DNA from: G963662675 sp963662675
GTDB lineage: Bacteria > Bacteroidota > Bacteroidia > Bacteroidales > Prolixibacteraceae
Direction: 5' to 3'
Length of the DNA: 64,000 nt
Assembly (NCBI GenBank): GCA_963662675.2
Contig: CAXXHP010000003.1
Span: 198,506-262,505, forward strand
Shown here: in pieces, positions 29,400 to 38,097 of the stretch
Numbering within the stretch: the first letter of the stretch is position 1
Layout of the letters: the number at the start of each line of letters is the position of its first letter
Translations under genes and position numbers: made by a program
The notes under the pieces: generated by a model
Seen by the model: only the letters and a program-made list of their open reading frames with translations
Database searches by the model: none
What the model was told of the DNA's origin: nothing

Positions 29400-30029
29400 A
29401 TGAAAAAGGAAGATTATAAAGATATTGAGGAGGCAATAGCGGAAGTTAAAAAAGGGAAAATCGTTATTGTGGCAGATGATGAGCATCGTGAGAATGAGGG
29501 AGATTTCATTGCGGCTGCTGAGTTAATAACTCCGGAGATCGTAAATTTCATGGCTATTGAAGGGCGTGGTTTGATTTGTGCCGCATTAAAAGATGACAGG
29601 TGCAGAGAACTTGATCTTGAAATGATGGTGAAAAATAATAGTGCCGTAAATCAAACAAATTTCACAGTGTCAATTGACTTGATTGGAGATGGATGTACAA
29701 CAGGTATTTCTGCTGAAGATAGGTCTAAAACCCTTTTTGCATTAGTTAACCCCAGTACTAAGCCCTCTGATCTTGGGCGTCCTGGCCATATTTTTCCAAT
29801 AAAAGCACATCCTGGAGGAGTTCGGGTGCGTCCCGGCCATACTGAGGCGGCGGTTGAATTGGCGGCTCTTGCTGGTCTTGCACCTGTTGGTGTTTTGGTT
29901 GAGGTGATGAATCTTGATGGGACTATGGCTCGCTATCCGGAACTTCAAAAAATATCTGAAAAATTCGGACTTAAATTAATTACAACTAAAAGGTTGGTTG
30001 AATACTTAGAAATTAGAGATAGAAGTTGA
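29400..30029 (+). CDS. ribB: 3,4-dihydroxy-2-butanone-4-phosphate synthase
   Basis: A 209-residue enzyme converting ribulose 5-phosphate to the four-carbon riboflavin precursor and formate. Visible marks are DDEHRENEGDF (metal and substrate loop, about 26-36), DRCRELDLEMM, TGISAEDRSKT, and HIFPIKAHPGGVRVRPGHTEAAVELA. In many Bacteroidota this domain is fused to GTP cyclohydrolase II (RibBA). Here it ends at the usual linker and stands alone. It is 27 bases upstream of a DeoR-type regulator in a sugar locus and follows a terminator, an odd setting for a vitamin gene. Confidence 0.9.
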   Translation: MKKEDYKDIEEAIAEVKKGKIVIVADDEHRENEGDFIAAAELITPEIVNFMAIEGRGLICAALKDDRCRELDLEMMVKNNSAVNQTNFTVSIDLIGDGCTTGISAEDRSKTLFALVNPSTKPSDLGRPGHIFPIKAHPGGVRVRPGHTEAAVELAALAGLAPVGVLVEVMNLDGTMARYPELQKISEKFGLKLITTKRLVEYLEIRDRS

Positions 30030-30056
30030 TTTTCAAATAAATTTAAAATATAAGAT

Positions 30057-30818
30057 ATGTTACCTCACCAGCGACGAGATGAAATACTTGAAATGATCAG
30101 AGAAGATGGTCATGCAAAGGTGGTGCAATTAAGCAAAATATTTAAGGTTACGGAAGTAACAATCAGACAAGACCTTGAAAAGCTGGAGAAGGATGGCTAT
30201 ATAAAGCGGGAGCATGGTGGTGCATATTTGAAGGATATTGGGATGACTGTTAAAAACATTGAGCTTCAAAATAAAATGAATCTCAACGAGAAGGCTTTGA
30301 TTGCACAAAAAGCAGTTGTGTTGATTGAAGACGGTGATACAATAATACTTGACTCCGGATCAACTACCACGGAAATAGCAAAATTGCTTACGGGGTTTAA
30401 AAATTTGACTGTTATCACAAATGCTTTAAATATAGCTCTGATTTTAGGTGTTGATCCGGAAATAAATTTGGTGATGACTGGTGGTGAGTTTAAGGCACCA
30501 ACGCTTTCTTTAACTGGACAGAAGGCTGCTGATTTTTTTGATGGCTTGCATGTCGATAAATTATTTTTGGCAACAGCCGGAATAACAATGAAATCTGGGT
30601 TAACATATCCTAGTATTAGTGATATTTGTGTTAAAAGAGCAATGATAGATTCGTCTAATCTTGTTTATGTGGTGGCTGATTCTGGTAAAATTGGAAAGAG
30701 TTCATTTGCAAGCTTAGGGGCGCTTTCGTTGATTGATTATTTGATCACAGATTCAAAAATTAGAGATGAAGATATTGCTATCTTCAAGAGGCATGATGTT
30801 AAGTTGGTGATCGCATAG
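30057..30818 (+). CDS. DeoR-family transcriptional regulator
   Basis: A 253-residue repressor-type protein. The N-terminal winged helix is complete (MLPHQRRDEILEMIREDG, then VTEVTIRQDLEKLEKDGYI and the REHGGA turn). The C-terminal DeoRC domain binds a phosphorylated sugar effector (DSGSTTTEIAKLL, about 98-110; SLTGQKAADFF; DSSNLVYVVADSGKIG). It likely controls the kinase-isomerase-transporter-transketolase operon downstream, sensing a sugar phosphate from that pathway. It probably shares a transcript with ribB. Confidence 0.88.
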   Translation: MLPHQRRDEILEMIREDGHAKVVQLSKIFKVTEVTIRQDLEKLEKDGYIKREHGGAYLKDIGMTVKNIELQNKMNLNEKALIAQKAVVLIEDGDTIILDSGSTTTEIAKLLTGFKNLTVITNALNIALILGVDPEINLVMTGGEFKAPTLSLTGQKAADFFDGLHVDKLFLATAGITMKSGLTYPSISDICVKRAMIDSSNLVYVVADSGKIGKSSFASLGALSLIDYLITDSKIRDEDIAIFKRHDVKLVIA

Positions 30819-30846
30819 GTGTTTCGATTGTTGTTGTGTCCCATTT

Positions 30847-30872
30847 GAGGGAAGTTCCTTCCCTTCTTTTTC
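30847..30872 (+). terminator. Terminator after deoR
   Basis: GGGAAG stem with CTTCCC, three-base loop, then TTCTTTTT. It lies about 30 bases past the deoR stop. Confidence 0.7.
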
Positions 30873-31160
30873 TTTCATATTATATTTAATGAGTTATAGG
30901 TGCGGAATTCTTATTCGTGCCTTTATTTTTGCGCTTTTTTTTGTGCGGGAGTGTTGTGTCTTAACTTGAAATATAAATTTTCAGGGATCAAATGATATTT
31001 ATGTGGCGCTAACTTTTTCATGCATAAACTTTAGTTCGCCTTAAATAAGACTGCGAATTCCATCAGGCACTTTTCAATCTGCTTCTATAATGAGATGGGC
31101 TGATTTTCGAAACAAACATTTTTGGGGTCTCTTTTTATATTTGCCGGTTATTATCAATCG

Positions 31161-31323
31161 TAGTTTTCTTTCAAAAGGTCCGTCAACTTTGACCTTTTTT
31201 TTGTTTCCATTTTTTGGGTTGAACCAAAAAATAAAATCCCGTTCGGAAGAACAGCCAAGTCAGGGAATACGCATTGGGTATTTATCTTTATGTATAATCG
31301 TATTGGTTATAATAGAATAAATT
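31161..31323 (+). repeat. Dispersed 165-bp repeat, copy 1
   Basis: About 163 bases closely related to 57767-57933. Two hairpins are conserved with changes on both arms: AAAAGGTC/GACCTTTT and ATTTTTTGG/CCAAAAAAT. Shared core text includes AAATCCCGTTCGGAAGAACA and ends in AATAGAATAAATT. It could be a non-autonomous element or an RNA structure. Confidence 0.75.
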
Positions 31324-31421
31324 GATCATATTTCTCCACCCGCTTATTTTTCATTTGATCCATTTTCAGGCAGGTGCTTGTATATATTTGCATTTTTTAT
31401 AGATTTTCGAATAATTTCACA

Positions 31422-31429
31422 TATCTTTG
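31422..31429 (+). promoter_or_regulatory. -7 box for the sugar catabolic operon
   Basis: TATCTTTG, a perfect TAnnTTTG match, about 95 bases before the kinase start. The -33 region is weak, which would suit an activated or repressed promoter. Confidence 0.45.
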
Positions 31430-31524
31430 TAAACGAAAATAAAAGAAAGCAATATGGTCGATTTTATTTTTGCTAGAGTCGTTATTCATCACTGCTAATT
31501 GCTGCAAAATAAAAAATAGAACAA

Positions 31525-33021
31525 ATGGGAAACAGTGAAAAGTATATTTTGACAATAGATCAAAGTACTTCTGCTACAAAGACAATTATTTTTAATAATA
31601 AGGGGACATTGGAGTCTCGTGTAACAGTTCCTCATCAACAGTATTACCCTCAAGCAGGGTTTGTAGAGCATGATCCGATTGAGATTTTCAATAATACTCT
31701 AAAAGGTATCTCAGAAGTTTTATCAAAAATAAATATCAAGGATAGCGACCTTGCATGTGTTGCTATTACCAATCAGCGAGAAACAGCTGTTATTTGGGAT
31801 AAAAATACTGGAGAGCCTGTAGCTAATGCTGCCGTTTGGCAGTGTCTTCGAGGAACCGAATATTGTAATAAGTTAAAACAAGAGGGATATAATGATATAA
31901 TAAGAAGTAAAACTGGATTACTAATCGATCCATATTTCTCTGCGAGCAAACTCCACTGGATAATGAATAACGTGGATGGTTTAAAAGAAAAGGCAAAAAA
32001 TGGAGATTTACTTCTTGGAACCATGGACTCGTGGATGTTGTGGAAGCTAACAGGAGGTAAAATACATGCGACAGATTATTCAAATGCATGTAGAACATTG
32101 TTGTTTAATATTCATACACTTGAGTGGGATGCTGAGTTGTTAGAGCTGTTTGACCTTCATGAAAGTATGTTCCCGGAAGTTCGTTATAGCGATGAGGTTT
32201 TTGGATTTACTGATACAGATATTTTGTTTGATCATCCGGTTGCGATAGCCGGGTTACTAGGCGATTCTCATGCTGCATTATTTGGGCAGAATTGTTTTTA
32301 TGCTGGTATGGGAAAAGCAACCTATGGGACGGGTTCATCAATCATGATGAATATTGGAAATGAACCTTTGAAAAGTCCGCAAGGTCTCGTTACTTCTATT
32401 GGTTACGGTATTGATAAAACGATTTATTACGTATATGAAGGGAATATCCATTGTACCGGAGATACAATTAATTGGTTGAAAAATGATATTGGCTTAATCA
32501 ACGATGCTTCTGAAACAGAGGAATTGGCAAGAAGCGTTGATGGCAATAATGGAGTTTATCTTGTTCCTGCATTTGTAGGTCTTGGCGCTCCATATTGGGA
32601 TAATGAAGCAAGAGCATGCCTGTCCGGAATGCCCAGAAACACAAAAAAAGCACATATTGTTCGCGCAGGTCTTGAAAGCATTGCCTACCAAATTAAAGAC
32701 TTGATTAGCTTAATGGAAAATGATGGAGCAATTGAGCTCAAAGAATTGAGAGTTGATGGTGGCCCAACACGAAATCAATTTCTCATGCAATTTCAATCTG
32801 ATATATTAAGTAATAATGTGGCAAGGTCTGAGATTGAGGAGGTTTCGGCATTGGGGGCAACTTTTATGGCCGGATTAGCTACCGGATTTTGGAAAAATAT
32901 TGAAGAAATAGAATCGTTACGCCAATCTGCCCATGTGTTTAACCCTAATATGAATTTGAAAGAAGTCGAAGAATTATACAACGGTTGGAAAAAAGCAGTT
33001 GAGCGTGCCCGCCTGAAATAA
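31525..33021 (+). CDS. FGGY-family carbohydrate kinase, glycerol-kinase-like
   Basis: A 498-residue kinase of the FGGY/actin-like ATPase fold. The phosphate loop is DQSTSATKTIIF, and the region QYYPQAGFVEHDPIEIF and GLLIDPYFSASKLHWIM follow glycerol kinase closely. GTGSSIMMNIG and GLGAPYWDNEARACLSG are in the ATP-binding half. In context the substrate is more likely the ketose made by the isomerase encoded next than glycerol itself. It starts an operon with intergenic gaps of 29, 37, 5 and -1 bases. D-apulose, erythrulose or another ketopentose are candidates. Confidence 0.85.
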   Translation: MGNSEKYILTIDQSTSATKTIIFNNKGTLESRVTVPHQQYYPQAGFVEHDPIEIFNNTLKGISEVLSKINIKDSDLACVAITNQRETAVIWDKNTGEPVANAAVWQCLRGTEYCNKLKQEGYNDIIRSKTGLLIDPYFSASKLHWIMNNVDGLKEKAKNGDLLLGTMDSWMLWKLTGGKIHATDYSNACRTLLFNIHTLEWDAELLELFDLHESMFPEVRYSDEVFGFTDTDILFDHPVAIAGLLGDSHAALFGQNCFYAGMGKATYGTGSSIMMNIGNEPLKSPQGLVTSIGYGIDKTIYYVYEGNIHCTGDTINWLKNDIGLINDASETEELARSVDGNNGVYLVPAFVGLGAPYWDNEARACLSGMPRNTKKAHIVRAGLESIAYQIKDLISLMENDGAIELKELRVDGGPTRNQFLMQFQSDILSNNVARSEIEEVSALGATFMAGLATGFWKNIEEIESLRQSAHVFNPNMNLKEVEELYNGWKKAVERARLK

Positions 33022-33050
33022 AATAAATCAAACTAATAAATAATAAAGCG

Positions 33051-34466
33051 ATGAATAAAGCAAAACAAACTTTTGGTGTGATTATAGCCACACGTAATAT
33101 TTTTAATTATAAACTGGCTGTTGATGCAAGAAAAAAAGTCACAGAAAAACTCGATAAAATGGGTTTTGGTTATGTCATTTTGCCTGAGAGTGAAACTCCA
33201 ACAGGGAATATTGAAGGCTATACTGATGCAGTAAAATGTGGTGATCTCTTTAAAAAGAATTCAGACATCATTGAAGGTGTAATTGTTGTACTTCCAAACT
33301 TCGGTGATGAGCTTGGGGTTGTTAATACAATCAAACTTTCCGGATTAAATGTACCAATCCTTGTTCAGGCTTGTGACGATGATAATGATAAAGTAGATGT
33401 GAAAAGTCGTCGTGATGCTTTCTGTGGAAAACTTTCCGTTTGTAATAACTTTTACCATTACGGTATAAAGTTTACAGATACGATGTATCATACGTACAGT
33501 CTTGAAAGTGCCGAATTTACGAAAGACTTGGTGAAATTTGCCAGTGTTTGTCGTGTGGTAAAAGGATTAAGCAATTTAAGAGTTGGAGCTATCGGTACGC
33601 GTCCTATTGGTTTCCAGACCATGCGTTATAGCGAGAAAATTTTACAGAAATCGGGCATTACAATTGTACCTGTAGATATGTCTGAAATTATTGCTGCTGC
33701 AGAGGCCATTGATAAAAATGATCCTGCTGTAATTGAAAAAGTTGCATCTATTCAGGAGTATGGTAGTTGTGCGATTGTAGCGAAAGATAAAATTGCAAAA
33801 CAAGCTTGTTTTGGTTTAGCCGTTGAAAATTGGATTAAAGAAAACGACTGTAATATTTCTGCATTACAATGTTGGGAATCAATTGAAAAAAATTATGGTT
33901 GTGCTGCTTGTGTTACTATGAGTATGATGGGGGAAAAATTAATGCCATCTGCTTGTGAGGTTGACGTTGCAGGTGCAATTTCGATGTATGCATTAACATT
34001 AGCTGCCGAAGTTCCTTCTGCATTGCTTGATTGGAATAACAACTTTGCTGAAGATCGTGATAAATGTGTATTGACTCACTGTAGTAACTATCCAAAATCA
34101 TTCTTCCAAAATGATATCGAAATTGGAAGTTTGGATGTATTGGGAACTGTATTAGGAAGTGAAGATACATTTGGTGCAGTGAAAGGTAAAGTTGCCTCTG
34201 GCGATATGACTTATTTCCGTATTTCAACGGATGATAACCAAGGGACTGTAAAAACATATTTAGGAGAAGGTAAGATAACAGATGATCCATACGGCATGGA
34301 CGGTGGTATTGCAGTATGTGAAATACCTGAGCTACAGAAATTGATGAAACACATGTGCAAAAATGGATTTGAGCATCATGTGGCAATGGTTCGCACACAT
34401 GTAGCTGACGTAATTGAAGAGGCGGTAGAAAACTATTTGGGATGGGAATTATATAAGCATCAATAA
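33051..34466 (+). CDS. L-fucose/L-arabinose isomerase family protein
   Basis: A 471-residue aldose-ketose isomerase fold. The metal-binding residues expected of this family are in place: Glu in PSACEVDVAGAISMYALT (about 300), Asp in LLDWNNNFAED (about 327), and a C-terminal His in MVRTHVADVIEEAV. Fucose and arabinose isomerases need Mn2+ at these positions. The specific aldose is not known. The neighbouring kinase and transketolase imply that its ketose product is phosphorylated and then cleaved by two-carbon transfer. Confidence 0.85.
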   Translation: MNKAKQTFGVIIATRNIFNYKLAVDARKKVTEKLDKMGFGYVILPESETPTGNIEGYTDAVKCGDLFKKNSDIIEGVIVVLPNFGDELGVVNTIKLSGLNVPILVQACDDDNDKVDVKSRRDAFCGKLSVCNNFYHYGIKFTDTMYHTYSLESAEFTKDLVKFASVCRVVKGLSNLRVGAIGTRPIGFQTMRYSEKILQKSGITIVPVDMSEIIAAAEAIDKNDPAVIEKVASIQEYGSCAIVAKDKIAKQACFGLAVENWIKENDCNISALQCWESIEKNYGCAACVTMSMMGEKLMPSACEVDVAGAISMYALTLAAEVPSALLDWNNNFAEDRDKCVLTHCSNYPKSFFQNDIEIGSLDVLGTVLGSEDTFGAVKGKVASGDMTYFRISTDDNQGTVKTYLGEGKITDDPYGMDGGIAVCEIPELQKLMKHMCKNGFEHHVAMVRTHVADVIEEAVENYLGWELYKHQ

Positions 34467-34503
34467 TCACAAATTAGTAATCATTTATAAATAGAAATAA
34501 GCT

Positions 34504-35520
34504 ATGGTACTGGTACACAACTACGGTTTAGCATTGTTCTTTTTCTTCGTTTCAATGGTTTGCTGGGGATCTTGGGCAAATACATTAAAACTGGCGCCCA
34601 AAAACTGGCGGTTTGAACTATTCTACTGGGATTTAACAATTGGACTAATGTTAACGGCTGCAATTTATGCGCTCACGCTTGGTAATATGGGGACTGAAGG
34701 TCGTCCTTTCCTTGAGGATATAGCACAGGCAAATAGTTCAAGTATTATGAACGCTATGTTTGGGGGAATTGTCTGGAACTTGGGTAACATTCTTCTTACG
34801 GCTGCTATTGCAGTTGCTGGTATGTCTGTTGGTTTTCCTATTGGTGGTGGACTTGCTTGGATTCTGGGTATTGTCTTCAACTTTATTTTGGTAATTATTG
34901 ACAAAGGTACCCCCGAAGGTAATGTGCCATTACTATTTGCCGGTGTTGCTGTAATTATTGTTGCAATTTATCTTAGTATGTTATCATATAAGAGGTTGTC
35001 GCAAAAACAAGAAAAAGCCTCGACTAAAGGTATTTTGCTTTCAGTAGGTGCCGGCTTATTAATCGCTTTTTTCTACGGGCTAGTTGTAAAATCAATTGAT
35101 AATGGTTTTGTTTCCGGAGGTGCCGGAAACCTGACTCCTTATACAGGTGTTTTCTTTTTTGCATTTGGTGTATTAGTAAGTACTCCAATTTTCAATCCAT
35201 TTTTCATGAGGTATCCTGTTGAAGGTGAGCCTGTAAAGATGAAGGAGTATTTTAAAGGGAGCTTCAAGACTCATATCACGGGTATCATTGGAGGTTTTAT
35301 TTGGATGACAGGTATGATTGTGAGTTTTATCTCAGCAGGTAGTGCAAACCCTGCAATTTCATACGCTCTTAGTAATGCTGCTCCTGTTGTGGCAATTCTA
35401 TGGGGAGTATTCATCTGGAAAGAGTTTAAAGGTGCACCAATGGGAACAAATAAGTTACTGGTAATCATGTTTATCCTGTTCTTAATTGGTCTCGTACTGA
35501 TATCATTGTCAAATAATTAA
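34504..35520 (+). CDS. GRP/RhaT-type sugar permease
   Basis: A 338-residue inner-membrane protein with ten predicted membrane segments. Near the N-terminus MVCWGSWANTLKLAPKNWRF and then FGGIVWNLGNILLTAAIAVAGMSVGFPIG are typical of the glucose/ribose uptake and rhamnose-proton symporter group within the DMT superfamily. It should import the free sugar with protons. It lies between isomerase and transketolase genes with short gaps, so it delivers the pathway substrate. Confidence 0.85.
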   Translation: MVLVHNYGLALFFFFVSMVCWGSWANTLKLAPKNWRFELFYWDLTIGLMLTAAIYALTLGNMGTEGRPFLEDIAQANSSSIMNAMFGGIVWNLGNILLTAAIAVAGMSVGFPIGGGLAWILGIVFNFILVIIDKGTPEGNVPLLFAGVAVIIVAIYLSMLSYKRLSQKQEKASTKGILLSVGAGLLIAFFYGLVVKSIDNGFVSGGAGNLTPYTGVFFFAFGVLVSTPIFNPFFMRYPVEGEPVKMKEYFKGSFKTHITGIIGGFIWMTGMIVSFISAGSANPAISYALSNAAPVVAILWGVFIWKEFKGAPMGTNKLLVIMFILFLIGLVLISLSNN

Positions 35521-35525
35521 TATCT

Positions 35526-36353
35526 ATGAATAAAATAAGTGTGTTAGAGGGAGAAGCAATTGAAATAAGAAAGCGGACACTCGAAATTATCTACAGTGCC
35601 TCTGGAGGGCACACTGGCGGATCCTTGTCTTCTGTCGATATTTTAACAGCCTTGTATTTTGCGGTTTTAAAAATTGACCCAGCCAATACAGATAAGCCTG
35701 ATCGAGACAGGTTTATTTTGAGCAAAGGTCATTCTGTTGAAAGTTTATATGCCGTTCTGGCTCGAAGAGGATTTATTGAAGACTCTGTGCTGGAAACTTA
35801 CGGTAAGTTTAACTCTGTATTAGCAGGTCACCCAACAAGAAAAGTGAATGGGATAGAGGTTAATTCGGGTGCCTTAGGGCATGGACTTTCTGTTGGTGTT
35901 GGAATGGCAATTGCTGCAAAACGTCAAGAGAAGAGTTTTAGAACCTTTGTTTTGATGGGTGATGGCGAACATGGCGAAGGCTCTATTATGGAGGCTGCAG
36001 CATCAGCCGGACACTATAAATTGGATAACCTAGTAGCAATTGTCGATAGAAATATGCTTCAGATTAGTGGTAAAACTGAAGATGTTATGGCAATTGAAGA
36101 TTTGGGCAAAAAATATGCCGCTTGCGGTTGGAATGTAATTGAAATCAATGGGCATGATATGGAAGTCTTAGTTGAGACTTTTAATTCAGCACCAGCTGTT
36201 CAAGGGAAACCTACTTTTGTTATTGCTAAAACAGTAAAAGGGAAAGGTGTTTCATTTATGGAAAATGTTGCAAAATGGCACCACGGTGTACCATCAAAAG
36301 AGCAATTGTCCGAAGCAATTGAAGAGTTGAATAAACAAAGAGGAGATAAGTAA
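35526..36353 (+). CDS. Transketolase, N-terminal (ThDP pyrophosphate-binding) subunit
   Basis: A 275-residue half-transketolase. It contains the conserved SGGHTGGSLSSVDIL, FILSKGHSVESLYAVL and the thiamine diphosphate motif GDGEHGEGSIMEAA to DRNMLQISG (about 147-178). Full transketolases are about 650 residues; here the enzyme is split and the C-terminal half is the next gene, whose ATG overlaps this stop by one base. Split transketolases of this type act on special sugar phosphates, for example apulose 4-phosphate in D-apiose breakdown, but also on pentose phosphates. Confidence 0.9.
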   Translation: MNKISVLEGEAIEIRKRTLEIIYSASGGHTGGSLSSVDILTALYFAVLKIDPANTDKPDRDRFILSKGHSVESLYAVLARRGFIEDSVLETYGKFNSVLAGHPTRKVNGIEVNSGALGHGLSVGVGMAIAAKRQEKSFRTFVLMGDGEHGEGSIMEAAASAGHYKLDNLVAIVDRNMLQISGKTEDVMAIEDLGKKYAACGWNVIEINGHDMEVLVETFNSAPAVQGKPTFVIAKTVKGKGVSFMENVAKWHHGVPSKEQLSEAIEELNKQRGDK

Positions 36354-37291
36354 TGGCAGATAAGGTTATTCCATGTCGTAAGGCATTTACAAATACAATA
36401 CTGGAGGAAGCAAAAGCGAATAAAAACATTTTCGTGGTTACTTCAGATGCGAGAGGAAGTGTTACTTTAGATCAATTTGCAAATGAGCTGCCTGAACAGT
36501 TTGTTGAGGTAGGGATTGCAGAGCAAAATGCTGTTGGTGTTAGTGCCGGTATTGCATTGTGTGGAAACAATGTATTTGTGTGTGGCCCAGCTTGCTTTTA
36601 TTCGGCAAGAAGTTTAGAGCAGGTAAAAGTAGATGTCGCTTATTCACATTCAAATGTAAAAGTTATTGGTGTGAGTGGTGGTGTTAGTTATGGAGCACTT
36701 GGTGCAACCCATCATAGTATGCATGATGTAGCGGTAATGAGGACATTCCCAGAAATGGAGGTATATCTTCCTGCAGATCGCCATCAAACGAAAAAATTGA
36801 CACAATATCTGGCAAATTCAAATGAACCGGCTTATGTTCGAATGGGACGAAATGCTGTTCCTGATGTGTATTCTGAAAATGATGAATTTGTGCCAGGTAA
36901 AGCAAATGTGCTAACCGAAGGCAAAGACGTAGCTATCATCGCCACTGGTGAAACTGTGTATCATGCCCTAGAGGCATCTAAGAACCTTGCAAAGGACGGA
37001 ATTCAGGCTATGGTGATTGATATGCACACATTGAAACCTATAGACAAGGAAGCAATTCTTATGGCAGCTCAGAAAGCAGGACATATTGTTACTGTTGAGG
37101 AGCATTGTATTTATGGGGGCTTAGGCTCAGCTGTTGCCGAAATTGTATCTCAGGAGAATCCGGTAAAAATGAGTATTCTGGGGATCCCACAAGAGAATGT
37201 TATTAATGCAACACCCCTTGAAATATTTGAATACTATGGGCTAACGGCAAATAATATTGCCAGTCAGGCAAAGAATTTAATTGGCAGATAG
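36353..37291 (+). CDS. Transketolase, C-terminal (Pyr and C) subunit
   Basis: A 312-residue partner of the preceding subunit. The pyrimidine domain has the catalytic glutamate in FVEVGIAEQNAVGVSAGIAL (about 50-70), and the C-terminal domain begins near ADVAIIATGETVYHALEAS-like text (KDVAIIATGETV). The regulatory glutamate loop VTVEEHCIYGGLGSAVAEI is present. The two proteins should form an alpha2beta2 enzyme that splits the phosphorylated ketose and feeds xylulose 5-phosphate and triose phosphates into central metabolism. Confidence 0.9.
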   Translation: MADKVIPCRKAFTNTILEEAKANKNIFVVTSDARGSVTLDQFANELPEQFVEVGIAEQNAVGVSAGIALCGNNVFVCGPACFYSARSLEQVKVDVAYSHSNVKVIGVSGGVSYGALGATHHSMHDVAVMRTFPEMEVYLPADRHQTKKLTQYLANSNEPAYVRMGRNAVPDVYSENDEFVPGKANVLTEGKDVAIIATGETVYHALEASKNLAKDGIQAMVIDMHTLKPIDKEAILMAAQKAGHIVTVEEHCIYGGLGSAVAEIVSQENPVKMSILGIPQENVINATPLEIFEYYGLTANNIASQAKNLIGR

Positions 37292-37404
37292 TTTTTTTTT
37301 TATTACATAAGTCTTCCCTTTTGTTGGAAGATCCTATTGAAATAAGTTTAGTTTATAGTTAGGTCGAAATTATTAATTTCATGAGTTTCGATTGTTAGTT
37401 TAGC

Positions 37405-37440
37405 AAAGGTTGTCTGATGTTTTTCAGGCAACCTTTATTT
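37405..37440 (+). terminator. Terminator of the sugar operon
   Basis: Stem AAAGGTTGTCTGA paired with TTCAGGCAACCTTT (one mismatch) around a short loop, then ATTTTTT. It lies about 115 bases after the transketolase stop. Confidence 0.75.
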
Positions 37441-37489
37441 TTTAGCCAATAGATATGATTGGAATAGCTTGTCTTTTGTCGGGGAAAGC

Positions 37490-37960
37490 CTAACTCATGC
37501 GTGGTTTATGAGAATTTATTTGCTGTTCAATTTCCTTTTTTAGTTTTTCTGTGTTGGATGTGCCGATACGAACAATTCGTTTTTTGTTTTTAAACGCTAA
37601 TTCTAAAGCGCTTAATCCATGTGCATTATAGAGTATTCCGTGTGGAATAAGCCTAATGCCAACTCCATAATACCAGCGATTTTTAACAAGCTTGCAGTCT
37701 TTTATGCTATTGAGCTTAATCTTGATTGTTATAAGCCCTATTCCAAAGCGGAGTCTAATATTTTCCCTAGTCACAGAAATTGTTAATCCATAAAATAATA
37801 AAACGGCGATTAGTAGAAATAACTCCATAAGAATCATTCCTGCTAATGGAATTGGATTGGGTCCGATTTGAAAGAAATATGCAATCAAAACCCAAACCAT
37901 TAGGATTGGGATACTTGTTGCTATTATCCGATTAACTTGAAATGTTTTGTAGGCTTGCAT
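37490..37960 (-). CDS. Membrane protein with PH-like domain
   Basis: A 156-residue protein with two membrane segments (about 11-30 and 38-62) followed by a soluble domain that looks like a bacterial PH fold (ISVTRENIRLRFGIGLITIK, then NRWYYGVGIRLIPHGILYNA). This layout is common in small Bacteroidota membrane proteins of unknown role. It is the last chromosomal gene before the accessory island; the reverse-transcriptase remnant starts 30 bases from its start codon. Confidence 0.65.
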   Translation of the reverse strand: MQAYKTFQVNRIIATSIPILMVWVLIAYFFQIGPNPIPLAGMILMELFLLIAVLLFYGLTISVTRENIRLRFGIGLITIKIKLNSIKDCKLVKNRWYYGVGIRLIPHGILYNAHGLSALELAFKNKKRIVRIGTSNTEKLKKEIEQQINSHKPRMS

Positions 37961-37989
37961 GCAATCAAAGTTACTGAATTCTGATGTGA

Positions 37990-38085
37990 AAAAACCTCAT
38001 CTTTTTGGGAGTTGAACAAAGACAAACCTATGCATGGAGCAGATCACGGATGGGAGGGTGGTCAATTGCAAAAACACATATTTAT
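37990..38085 (+). pseudogene. Remnant of a group II intron reverse transcriptase
   Basis: Translated in one frame the plus strand gives KNLIFLGVEQRQTYAWSRSR followed by MGGWSIAKTH. This matches the maturase end of the intact enzyme at 51842-53137 (KNLIRLGVEQGQAYAWSRSR, MGGWAIAQSP). A stop codon precedes it and the similarity ends after about 30 codons. It marks the left edge of the accessory island. Confidence 0.8.
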
Positions 38086-38097
38086 TGCTTACTGTTT

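Larger units (their letters stand above)
30819..31524. other. Control region between deoR and the sugar operon
   Basis: Contains the deoR terminator, one copy of a 165-base dispersed repeat (listed separately), and a candidate promoter close to the kinase gene. A 76-codon reading frame at 31090-31320 lies mostly inside the repeat and is not considered a gene. Confidence 0.5.

Noticed and set aside
31090..31320. 76-codon reading frame before the sugar kinase
   Set aside because: Lies mostly within the dispersed 165-bp repeat; the counterpart at 57.8 kb is in a different frame with stops elsewhere.
37311..37336. TCTTCC/GGAAGA hairpin after the transketolase as a terminator
   Set aside because: It lacks a following T-run; the stronger hairpin at 37405-37440 is preferred.
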